Positions 46,105 through 56,864 of a stretch of DNA of 64,000 nucleotides are shown here, piece after piece. Below the pieces are notes generated by a model. The model did no database searches and was not told the DNA's origin. It saw nothing but the letters and a program-made list of their open reading frames with translations. The translations under genes and the position numbers were made by a program. Source of the DNA: Chelydra serpentina (Eukaryota > Chordata > Testudines > Chelydridae). Position 1 is the stretch's first letter. Every line of letters starts with the position of its first letter. The stretch spans positions 1,116,001 through 1,180,000 of the forward strand of contig JBAIAC010000020.1 of the NCBI GenBank assembly GCA_037349315.1, in the 5' to 3' direction.

Positions 46105-46280
46105 TATCATAAAATATCATGGTTGGAAGGGACCTTAGGAGGTCATCTAGTCTAACCCCCTGCTCAAAGCAGGTCCAATTTCCAATTTTTGCCCCAGATC
46201 CCTAAATGGCCCCCTCAAGGATTGAACTCACAACCCTGGGTTTAGCAGGCCAATGCTCAAACCACTGAGCTATCCCCCCC
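46105..46280 (-). repeat. tRNA-Lys-type turtle SINE
   Basis: Same structure as 43628-43806 (box A TAGCTCAGTGG, box B GAGTTCAATCC, CR1-like tail), very similar in sequence. Confidence 0.8.
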
Positions 46281-46369
46281 GCAAAAAAAGAGTAACATCA
46301 AGGAGGGTACTGAAGAGCTGACTCCTGAAGTTCTTGGGGAATACCACAGGGGGAAATGATCACCACTAC

Positions 46370-46441
46370 ACCTGACCAGGGACATGAACCCTGGACCCTC
46401 AGCTTAAGAGTTTGATGCGCAACCAACTGAGCTAGCCAGGT
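46370..46441 (-). pseudogene. tRNA-Lys (CUU)-like pseudogene
   Basis: 72 nt. Acceptor arms ACCTGGC and GTCAGGT pair with one wobble; D arm GCTCAGTTGGTTGCGC; anticodon loop CTCTTAA (CTT); T arm CCAGGGTTCATGTCCCTGG with a good stem. The anticodon stem TCAAA/GCTGA is mispaired, so it is unlikely to be functional. Confidence 0.65.
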
Positions 46442-46628
46442 TCCTGTATTGTAAATAGCTGGAGATTCTTAACATCCTCCAGAAGTTTGAGACGAAATGG
46501 GGGGCATGAAACGAGTTACTGATAAAACTGGCTGGAGTTAGTCAGAATTTTGAATTTCAGTGGAAAAGCAGAAATGAAAATTTAATAAAATATGTGTGAC
46601 TCCCTCCCCCATTTTTGAGCATTTCTAG

Positions 46629-46712
46629 ATACTCACCCTGGGCAGGATTTGTCCCTGATATCTGCCAGCCAAATCATCATCTAGATCTCAATTTAAAGTG
46701 TAGATTTTCTCT
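46629..46712. repeat. 84-bp unit shared with 50316-50395
   Basis: CTGGGCAGGATTTGTCCCTG through AAGTGTAGATTTTCT is repeated with few changes at 50316. On the minus strand it ends CCTGCCCAG followed by GGTGAGT, a possible splice donor. All three frames have stops. Confidence 0.6.
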
Positions 46713-47479
46713 TGAATTAAACTTGATTGTGGAGAGTAAAACACTGAAATTGCTAGAAGAACCAGGCCCTGACTTTGTGCCTAACATTGAACTTTAGTTT
46801 TATTTCACTCGTCTGCAGATGTATCAGTGATGTGGCATCTGCAGGTATATCAGTGATGTGGTGTTTTCCTGATTTTAACTGATTTTCACATTAATCCAAC
46901 TGAATTGTAAATAGTTATATTCAGCACTTCTTTACCTTCCCAAAATATGAACAGTGAATGCTAACTTAATAAGATTAATGTTAGAGATAGTTGAAAGTTT
47001 ACAACCAAAAATAATTTCTCATCCGAAAATGTACTTTTATCAACACGTAAAATGTCAAATTCAACTACATTTGTCAGTTTTCCATCGGGAAAGTCTAAAT
47101 GAAAAATGTAGTTTTGAATTTACATGACATTTTTCATTTTGACTCAACATTTCAAAATTATTTTATTTTTGTTTCGAAAAGCTTAAACATTTTGTTAAAA
47201 TATTTAGAAAAAAATTATTTCAGTGTTTCTGAATTGATTTTTTTGTTTTTGCAACTTTTCATTCCATACATACTTTTCATTTAGGACAAAAGCAAATGCA
47301 AAAATAATGAAAATTTTTATTTTATAAGTATTTTGTTTTCTGGCCAGCTTTAGTTAATAATCAAACCAAGTCATTCAGGAACGTTTGAAAAATTAGCTAC
47401 CATTAAAATACAAATAAATTAAAATACATCCATATGCAATAAAAACCAAACACAGATCATGAAATATTTAGCTATCTAA

Positions 47480-48110
47480 TCAGTTTGTGACAGTGGGGAG
47501 AACTGCAGTTCAGCACATCCAAGAGTTTTCAAAGAGCTGGCGGAGAGCTTGCTGGAATGTTAATATTGATTTTCAGTAACTCTTGGAATACTGGGAAATT
47601 TCCAGAAGACTGGAAGAAAGCTAATGTGCCAATATTAAAAAAGGGCAAATGGGATGACCTTGGTTGTTATAGGCCTGTCAGTCTAACATCTATCCTTGGC
47701 AAGATAATGGAGATGCGGGACTCCATTAATAATGGTTTAAAGGAAGATAATTAACCAATGCCAAGCAATGTGGGTTTATGGAAAATAGATCCTGTCAAAC
47801 TAACCTGAAATATTTTTGATGAAATTACAAATTTGGTTAATAAGGGTAATAGTGTTGTTATAATATACTCAATAGTTATAAGGCATTTGACTTGGTACTG
47901 CATGACATTTTGATTAAGAAACTAGAATGATTCAAAATTAACATGTCACACATTAAAGGGAATAATAACCTACAGGGAATTGATCACTTGATTATTACCT
48001 GTTCTGTTCATTTCCTCTGGTGCACCTGACATTGGCCACTGTCAGAAGACAGGATATTGGGCTAGCTGGACCTTTGGTCTGACCCAGTATGGCCGTTCTT
48101 ATGTTTGCAT
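47480..48110 (+). mobile_element. CR1/L3-type LINE fragment
   Basis: Frame 47557-47754 reads GKFPEDWKKANVPILKKG and YRPVSLTSILGKIME, the reverse transcriptase finger region. A separate CR1 3' tail (GGATATTGGGCTAGCTGGACC, GCCGTTCTTATG) ends at about 48105. Confidence 0.75.
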
Positions 48111-48860
48111 ATTACAAAAATCTAGGAGCAAAGATTGCAGGCCATATTTACAGGGTGGGGTCTCTTTCCTGGGAAGTTGTGAAACTCTGAAAAAGACTTG
48201 GGCTTACAGTGGATAATCAGCTGAACATGAGCTCGCATTTTGACCCTGGAGCCAGAAGACCTTATGAGATCCTTTGATGCGTAAACAGAGGAATCTGAAG
48301 TAGGAGCAGAGAGGTTATTTTATCTCTGTATCTGGCACGGGTGAGACTGCTGCTGGAATACCATGTCCCGTTAGTCAACAATGGAAGAAGGATGTTGATA
48401 AATTGGAGAGGGGTTAGAAATGAGCCACGAGAATGAGTAAACGGTAGGAAAGTTTATCTTATAGTGATAAACTCAAGGAGCTCAATCTATTTAGATTAAC
48501 AAAGAGAAGGTTACGGGGTGACTTGATCACAGTCTATAGGTCCCTACATGGGGAACAAAAAATTGATAATAAGCTGTTCAATCTAGCAGAAAATGGTATA
48601 ACAAGATCCAGTGGCTGGAAGTTGAAGCCAGATAAACTCAGATGGGAAATAAGGCATAAATCACGGTGAGGGTGATTAACCATTGGAACAACTTACCAAG
48701 GGTTGTGGTGGATTCTCCATCCCTGGAAATTTTAAAATCAAGATTTTCTAAAAGATCTGCTCTAGTTAAAACAGGAATTATTTTGTGTTATACAGGAGGT
48801 CAGACTACAGGATCACAGTGGTCCCTTCTGGCCTTGTTCTGTGAATCCTCACTGTAAGAC
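48111..48860 (+). mobile_element. LINE 3' end (L3/CR1-like)
   Basis: Decayed C-terminal region; a late frame reads NHWNNLPRVVVDSPSLEILK. Similar in layout to 18160-18620 but more diverged. Confidence 0.65.
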
Positions 48861-49408
48861 TTTTTCCTCAGAAAGACTAAGTAGTTTACCTGGTTCAGGA
48901 CAGTTGCGTAAGGCCCCGGGGTCCCATTAACTAAGTATTCTTTTTATGTTGTGTGGTTGATCTGGAGAGGACCTTCAACCCTACTCTGTTGGGTGTTTTT
49001 GTTGGATTGGAGGGTAGTGCACATGACCTCTTAGAATTGGTTTGGCTGATGTTGACTTTTTAGTGGCTTCTGCTTTACACAAAAACTGTTGATCTATTTG
49101 ACTAAGGGGAAATTCTCCCCCCTTGTTTTACTTTTTATATGGGTGCTCCTTTTTCTGACACAAGCGTCACCCTTTTGCCAAGCATTAGCAGAATCCTGGA
49201 GCTTTGAATGTGGGCTTCCTGGTGCAAAAGAAATCAGTGGCCAGGAGTCTGGGTATATGCTAAGGTTAACTTATTCTATTTACACACATATGTCAGTCCT
49301 GCAACAGAGGTGGTCACAAATAGCATGCAGTTCAACCCCTCCTTCCAGGAATCTCAGCATATCATAATGCCTCTTTCCCAGAAGAATCAGAAATGAAGGC
49401 ACAGAGTC

Positions 49409-49474
49409 TTTCTTTTCTTTTCTTTTCTTTTCTTTTCTTTTCTTTTCTTTTCTTTTCTTTTCTTTTCTTTTCTT
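49409..49474 (+). repeat. (TTTTC)n microsatellite
   Basis: About thirteen uninterrupted TTTTC units. Confidence 0.95.
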
Positions 49475-49606
49475 GACATTTGAAAACCATCCTATCTACC
49501 CAAGCTGCCTCTACACAAAACTTTGCAGCTAATTATGTGTTCTGTGAAAAAGTGTTTCCTTTTACCTGTTTGGAATTTGCCACCTTTTCATATAAGTGAA
49601 TGTCCC

Positions 49607-50760
49607 TGTAACAGGGTGTTCCTTCCATACTAGCCCGGAAAGAGTTAATGAGGCTGGGAAGTGGCCAATTAAATGGAGAAGCCACACGTTGGGGGAATTA
49701 GCTGGTTTAGGTAACTAGGGCTGATGCTGGATCCCAGCTGAGAAGGAACAGGCAGGGCTGCTATAAAGCCAGGAAGTTGGCAGCAGAAAAGGGCCACTCT
49801 CTGGGCATTAGATAGGGAAAGGAACAGTAGGGTAGGCAGGTCTGGAGCACAGGGGGAGCGGCGCTATAAAAAGGTGCCTCCCCGCTCCCCCTGTACTCAC
49901 CCGGTGGCGCTTTAAAGGGCCCAGGGCTCCAGCCGCCGAAGCTCCGGCAGTGGGGCTCCGGCGTTGCTTTAAAAGGCCCGCGGCTCCCCATGGCTGCAGG
50001 AGCCGTGGGCCTTTTAAAGCGCCCCCCCCCCCCGCCCAGCTCTGGCAGTGGGGCTCGGTGAGGATTTAAAAGGCCTGCGGCTCTTGCAGCCACGGGGAGC
50101 TGCCCGCGGGCCATTTAAAGCGCCGCCCAAGCCCGGCTCAGGCAGCGGGTCTCGGGCGGCGCTTTTTAAGGCTTCTCCTCACCTGGAGCGGCTGCTCCTC
50201 CTGCTCCCCCTGCCCCCGGCTATGCTACTGGAAAGGAAGAAACCCAGGGGGAGAGGAGAATCCCTGGACTCCAAGCCCTGAAGGAAGGGTTTATCCAGAA
50301 GGGTGGTGTAGCAGAATCCTGGGCAGGATTTTTCCCTGATATCTGCCAGCCAGATCATCATCTAGATCTCAATTTGAAGTGTAGATTTTCTGCCTGAGAG
50401 AGGCAGAGTAGGAAAAGACTCAGGGAAACGGTTGCAAGGTTAGGGACAGAGCGGACCTTGGCCACTGATTAGGGGGTCCCTGAGCCCAGGTTCCCCTTCC
50501 AGCCGAAAGTGCCACAGTCTCAAAGACTGTGAAACTTTGAGATCCCAGAAGGGAGAAAACACACTTGGCTGAAGGGCCAAGCCTGAAGAAGGAGCAACTG
50601 AGTCATGAAGAGACAGAGCACCGAGTGACAAAGAGAGAGAAAGACTGAAGTGTGGGTGACTGAGAAAGGGGATGGGGGGGTCAGACCCGGTGGAACTAGA
50701 GCAGCCAGGAGGAGATGCCTGAGCAGTGACTAGTGAACCCCCTTGTGGTGCCTTGTTCTT
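49607..50760 (+). mobile_element. LTR-like repeat with internal GC-rich palindromes
   Basis: Starts TGTAACAGGGTG and has GCTATAAAGCC at 49759 as a possible TATA box. The section 49860-50180 holds repeated inverted CTTTTAAAGCGC-type blocks and looks like a separate GC-rich insertion. The right end was not resolved and no target duplication was found. Confidence 0.4.
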
Positions 50761-50879
50761 GTGCTATGAGAGGGAGAAGAGGAGCATGTCAGCTGGCCAC
50801 CTTGCAGTGTGGGAAAGCCAGGCTAACTCAACTGAGCTAATGTGGCTGAAAGCCAGGCCCATCCTGATGCAGCCCCAGA

Positions 50880-51430
50880 GCTAATCAGCTAACCAAGCTC
50901 AGCTCATTCTGCTTCACCCAGGCCAAACTGAGTGTGCTTCGCTGTTTCAGCAGAGGCAGCAGTGAGCTCCCATCCCTAGTCCAGCTACCAACACTGTGCA
51001 AGGCCCACTCTGGGCCTGGATATCCTCTGACCCTGACACGACCCCTTTGGACAGGGACAGAAAAAGCATCAACCAATGCTGCCTTCGTGGTAGCAAATCG
51101 TTTGGCAGGGCAAGTTGCAGAGGGCTGCAACTTGTAGAACCTAGATACAAATGTGGTGACTGTCAATAGCTCTGAGCTGAGTGCTGGTTTTGGAAAGATG
51201 ATGTAACCCAGTCTCTGGCCGTACAGTAACTCGCACTCAGAGACCCAGCCGGAGAAACCACAGGACGTGGTTAGAGGAACAAGAGTCAGCAAAGATAATT
51301 TGTTTCCCTTCTGGCCATGTTCTACATCAATCCACCCTCCCTCAACTTCCTTACTTAGCAGCAGTGCGGTAATGTTATGTACAGTGCTGACTTTGTTCTG
51401 TGTTTCATCCATTCTCTAGAGAAATCTGTT
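50880..51430. other. unassigned 175-codon minus-strand frame
   Basis: Minus-strand frame 50885-51412 starts MDETQNKVSTVHNITALLL. I recognise no domain. Its first part (51290-51420) is related to 54040-54175, so the block is probably a repeat or duplicated UTR rather than a gene. Confidence 0.3.
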
Positions 51431-52287
51431 CTTTCATTTCCTTCAAATTGCCCTTTAAAACACCGTGTCTTCCCAGAGGCCTGTAAAACTTCCAGCCCAT
51501 CTCAGGAGTTCTAACAAAAGTTTCAACAGGAAATGTAGATTTCAAAATAAAAATAATGGAACAAGCTCCATTGCTCTGGTCTGGTTAAAACCCGCTTAGG
51601 GAAAGGTCCTTTAAATCAGTGGGCAAGGGGGGCAATATGGTACCAATAGACTGGTGGGAATGAATGCACGAGGTGCACACAAAGGGGATTCTGGCCCATT
51701 GACTTTATACACATGCTGCCAACTTACATGAGTCATGTGGTATTCTGGGGTGTCTCTTCAAGCCCCAGCTCCTGGAGTCCCATGATTATTACAGGAGCAA
51801 CTCAGCTTTCTCTTTTTAGAAAGTGAGTTTCTAGTGCTCCTGATCATGCTGAGCTGCTCAGCCAGAATGCTGCAGGCTTTGAAATATGATCTGTGCCCTC
51901 CATTATTTGTGAAACACATATGGGGGGGGGCACACTGTGTCTGTCTAAACTGAAAGTAAACCCAGGATTAGTAGAACTCCATTTAGCAGACCCTGGATTT
52001 GTTAACCTAGGGCTTGATCCTCTACACTCATGTGTAACGCCAGGTCAGGAATTGTTGAACCCTGGGTACCAACCTGGGGCTCCAGCATCTACACTGCATT
52101 ATGTGGGCCCAAGCTCAACCACCCCATCCCAGACTTCCTAATGCCCTCCCAAACTGTGGCTGTTTGCGGTGCAGTGTGGGGAAATGTGACTGTCCACCAG
52201 CCTTGGCTGCCCAGAGGAAAAAGCGAGTCAGCCTGTGGGATTGTGGAATACTTTTGGTGGACTCCCAAAGCATGAGTCCAGTGGGGC

Positions 52288-52452
52288 TGTGACTACACTG
52301 CAGTGCAAAGCAATAGGACTCAGCCTCGGACCCTCCACCCCTTTGGGGTTCTGAGACCCTCAGTCCGAGCCCTGGATTAGCATGATATGTGTGTAAATGG
52401 AAAGGCAGTTAGGCTTGAGCCTGAATTCGAACCACTGTAGCATAGACATACC
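52288..52452. mobile_element. miniature inverted-repeat element
   Basis: Left GACTACACTGCAG and right CTGTAGCATAGACATACCC are inverted and similar to the other CTACACTGCA-type elements in the window. Confidence 0.45.
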
Positions 52453-55347
52453 CACTAACACCTCGATCCAGCAAATGACAACATCAGTTAGTAACCTGAT
52501 TCATGTGAGTAGCCCCTCTAAAGCCAATGGACTCCAGAAGAAAAGTACCAGTTATTTGTTCACAGGAAATTTTGTTGGGTTTTGAATGAAAAGACAAAGA
52601 CAAAAACTGATTTATTTATGTATTGGCTTTTGAAAACCATTTTCAGTATTGGTAAAAATGTTTGTTTTTTGAATATGGAAAAAAAAATACTGAAGCCTAA
52701 AAGCTATCACTGAAAAAAACACAAGCAAACAAGCAAGCAAACAAACAAAAACAAAAACAAACAAAATCAACGGAACATGTTTTGGTTTCTATTTTTTTGG
52801 TTAAAAAAATAGTAGATTTTTGACCAAAATAAAAATTTTCCATTTGAATTTTGGTTGCAAAGTTTTATTTACTCTATTTTCAATAAAAATATTTGAATAA
52901 ATTCTAGAAAACACCTTTGCAGGATTTTTCACCACAGCTGCAAGTGGGTTTGACCTGGGAAAGAAACATGAGTAGCTAGAGAATAAGGCGGGGCTATTGG
53001 AGCCTATCTAGATAAGAAGATTCTAGTGTCACACTGAAGTGTCACTCTGAAGCCTAGAATGTGTGTTGAGTCAGTGTGACGCGATGGGAACAGCTACAAG
53101 CATGGTGGAGGGCTCTTTCTCTTCAGAATATCACCAGGTTCAGTTGTTCCTGGGATTCGCCATCTGTTCCTGTCCAGTTTTTTAAGTTCTCAGCCATTCT
53201 TAGTTTTACAAGTTACAGACGTATGACAGTACAGGCTTTCACCCAATAAGTGAGTTAACAGGCTAACTCCCAGAGCTTCTTTGAAAATCTAAGTGTTAGG
53301 AAATGCAATATTCCCTAGAAACTATTTCATACATATGACCCCCGCCCTAAATACTGTAGTGTCTGAGCCTTCACAATCTTGAATGCTTTTATCCTCACCA
53401 CACCCCTGTGAGGCAGGGTAAGGTAAAAAAAAATCTGTTTTTGGCAAAAATGGTCAATCTGAAAACAAAAAAACCCCATTTTTTAATAGAGGTTTTTACA
53501 AAACCCCCCCCCCCCAATTTCACCTAAAAAATCAGTTTCCAGCTTTTTATTGTAAAAGCAGAAAATGCTGACAAAATTTTCTGCAAACATTTTTTTTGTT
53601 TGTTTTAGTCAAAAATCCATTTTTCACTGAAAAAGTGTTGATGAAAAAGTTCAATCATCCTACTGATTATTCTGTGCTGGAATTTTCCAGGCTTGGTTTC
53701 AAACCAGAAGATGCTTTTCCTTTTTCCTTCATTTTGTTAGAAAGTTCCTAGCAAAATCTCTTCAGCTGTTTTTATGATCCACAATGGGGAAAACAGATAA
53801 GTTTCCTCTTTTAGAACAACAAGGGCCCCTCTCTTTGCTCTTTAGATAGAGGAGAAAAAATGGCTGTGATCAAGTTTGAAATGAAACTGGGGTGGAAATA
53901 ATAGGAACCCTGTAAATAGATCTGAACTGAGGGGTGGTTTTGAAGAGCTGCTGCAACTGTGTGGACATAAATTAACTGCACAATAACCCACATTCAAAAC
54001 CTCAGCCATAGAAGCTGTGGGATATGGTCAGAGTGAAATGAAAGTAGACAAGAGCCAGTGAAAGAATTTATTGCCTCTCGAAGCAACTTCCCTCCCCATC
54101 AAGACACTCCTCTCATCAAATCTCCCTTCCCCACACTTCCTTGCTTAGCAGCAGAGATAGCATTTGTCCTTACTGCACAGGAGGACAGGTTAAAATGTTA
54201 ACCCCATCATGAAGGAGTTAAATAAAACACTCACTAGGAAATATTCACGTAAACCACCTCTACCCACCCCCAAAGAAACAAACTTTATTCTCAACTTCCC
54301 TGCCCCATCACTGTGATATTGCTGCCTGTCACCCATTCCTAACCCTTCGCCTCTCCATGGGAGTCCAGATCCCCAGACGATGTACATGGCTGTGGCTCCA
54401 TTGAAGTTCACAGAGCTAAACTTATTTACACCAGCTAAGGAACTGGCCCTGTCTGCTTAGTCTCTAATTTGGCAAATGTTCTTCATTTTACTACTGTGAA
54501 GTTGATTTCAGTGGAAATATTTGCAGTGGTAAAGTTAAGTATGAACATGTTGGGTGCTGTGTTTGCAGGATCAGGGCCTTACACTGTCATCTCCTACAAT
54601 GTAAGAGTCTCACAACTCATTAATATTGTCCTCTCACTCAGGGTGTTATTTTGCCTGAAATACTTTGCCAGCATCTAAATTAAACTGCAAACATTTTTGT
54701 TTCATTTCCTTTTAATTGAAATTTTGTTTTTTATTTCAGTTTTTGAAAGTTGAACAGTTTTTGAGGTTTCAGAGTTTAGAATTATTTTTCCTTCTCCCTT
54801 TCTTTTGCAACTGAATAAATAGAATGATTGTTGGTGTTGTTTTTACTTTTTCATTTTTTCCACCACTCTGTAACTTTTCAAAATTTCTCTAACTTTGGAA
54901 AAGTTACAGACAGATAGTCACAAAGTTTTATTTTCTCTCTTGCCTTTGTAACTGTTCCAAAGTTGGAGATGTTTTAAAAACTTGAGTAGAAAAATGAAGG
55001 GGAAAAAAAAGGAAAAGAAAAAAAACCCATCCTGGAAATCTTTCCTTTAACTGCATTTGGTCGGGTGACAGGAAGAAATAGGAAAAATTGAATTGAAATG
55101 AAAATTTGATTTTGTTTCAATTTGAAATTTTTCCATGAAACATTTCAAATGAAACACTTCAAATGAACATTTTTTGTTTTAAATTTTTAGTTTATACTAA
55201 AAGACAGTTGTGACATTAATATGTAAATTACATATGCTTTACTTATTGGATTAGTATATTATTTCAAATGAAATGCCATTTTCATATGCTACAGTCCATT
55301 TGTACATACCATAGATTTTTGTTTTCAAATTACATTATCTATACATA

Positions 55348-56248
55348 TGTAAGGGGGCTGTTGACCCCTTACTGAAACTAATTGGGGGTTTTGGGGTCAG
55401 CTGTCTCCCAATTCCAGGAGAAAAGAGAAGGGCTGAAGAGGAGTCAAGGCCAACTGGCTGAGGCAGACCAGCCGCACCAACGGGAAGTCAAGGCTGAACT
55501 ACACCGCAGGACCCGAGCCGGAAAGCGGCTGCCCATTGTACTGCAGCTAATACCAGAGCTGAGCCCAGTTAGTGGCTGTGAAGAGTGAGGTTGGACCCTG
55601 AGCAGACCGGGCCCAGGAACAAGGGCCTTGCAGGGCAGACCCGGAGGGGGAATGCAAACTGGAAGGAAGGGCCAATAGTGAGAAGTGTCTTGCCACCTAG
55701 AGCCTGAGGGCATGTGGACACCATCAGAGCAGGTGTCTGACCCGTGGTATCCTTGCAGCGCTGCCAGGGCCTGGGAGGGAGGACTGGGGTGTGTGAGGAA
55801 CAGACTGTGAACTTGTCTTATGTCCCAGCAATGGCTGTTTGTGGTGTTCCCTGTGCCCCCAGGGTGGGGTCCCTGGTTCCTTTATTTTCCCTTATTTTTC
55901 TTACAGTTGCCGTTTCATAAATTGTATTTGGTTTGAACTTAATCTAGTGATCAGTGGGTCAGGGAAGTGAGGAGAAAGTACCCCAGAGTGGGAACACCCT
56001 CGCCCCTGCCCTAAGTACCCAAGACAAGACTGGAGGGTTGAGCCTCCCAGGAATCCTGGTTCCAGCCTTGTCAGGGTTACAAGGACTCTGTTGCATGGCA
56101 GAGTGGAAGGGGAATCCCTGACGTCAGGCAGGCTCTGGGTGAAGAGAGTGGGAGCGAGGACTTAGATCCTTTCACTATCCGATTCCATTAGGGTAGTGCA
56201 GAAGCCACGAAAGTTCCCCACAATAACAGGACCATTCCCTTGCTGACA
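55348..56248 (+). mobile_element. solo LTR-like element, copy 2
   Basis: Starts TGTAAGGGGGCTGTT and ends TTGCTGACA. Related to 29900-31076 over most of its length but 0.3 kb shorter. Flanks CATA and TATA are a weak 4-bp duplication. Confidence 0.6.
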
Positions 56249-56765
56249 TATATGAAACACACATGTTCTTTCCACATAGGCATGGAACCTCACTGCCATT
56301 TAAGAAATCAGACAGGTTAAATCTGTGTCACTCTTTCTTTCTTCCTTCAATCAACAAATTGACAAATTCTGTTGTTCTATTTCCTAGACATTTCTCCATC
56401 ATCCCTGAGTCCTCTTCTTTCCTGTTGTGCTCGGGCCCACACACGGAAATCAATCTTTCAAACACTTTTCTTCCACACTCTTCACTTAAGGGCATGTTGA
56501 TCTGTGGGAAAATGAGAGGCAATCAGCCAATACAACACCAGCTGCATTTAGCAACTGAAATAATCCTCATTCCTCAAAAGCCCAGTTTGCTCCTGCTCCC
56601 CATCCCTGCCCTGACCATGCAAAACTCAATTACTCAGGCTTTGGCCAGCAGGGGGAGTTTCAGCCTAAAGAAAGTTCTAGCATCATTAGGATTTGATGGG
56701 AAAGTTTCATTCCAGAGAGGCGTGACTCACTTACCAAGCTCAGAAGGGGATAAGATAGCGGCATC

Positions 56766-56864
56766 TCATGGCTTGCGATGAAGTGTAGAATAAAGCACAT
56801 TCTGCACTGAAATGGAATCTAACATTTCGTACCCCTCAGCTGCCCTTTCTTTGTCTGCTGGTTC
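56766..56864 (-). CDS. Gene 3 terminal tail exon (module two)
   Basis: Acceptor TTCTATTTAAAG, 32 codons and TGA. Ends YSTLHRKP. Beyond the stop, GAGCTTG-GTAAGTGAG remains at about 56735-56720, the counterpart of the working donor in module one. Confidence 0.7.
   Translation of the reverse strand, partial: EPADKERAAEGYEMLDSISVQNVLYSTLHRKP

Noticed and set aside
50885..51412. 175-codon minus-strand frame as a gene
   Set aside because: No known domain, no splice context, and part of it is repeated at 54040-54175.
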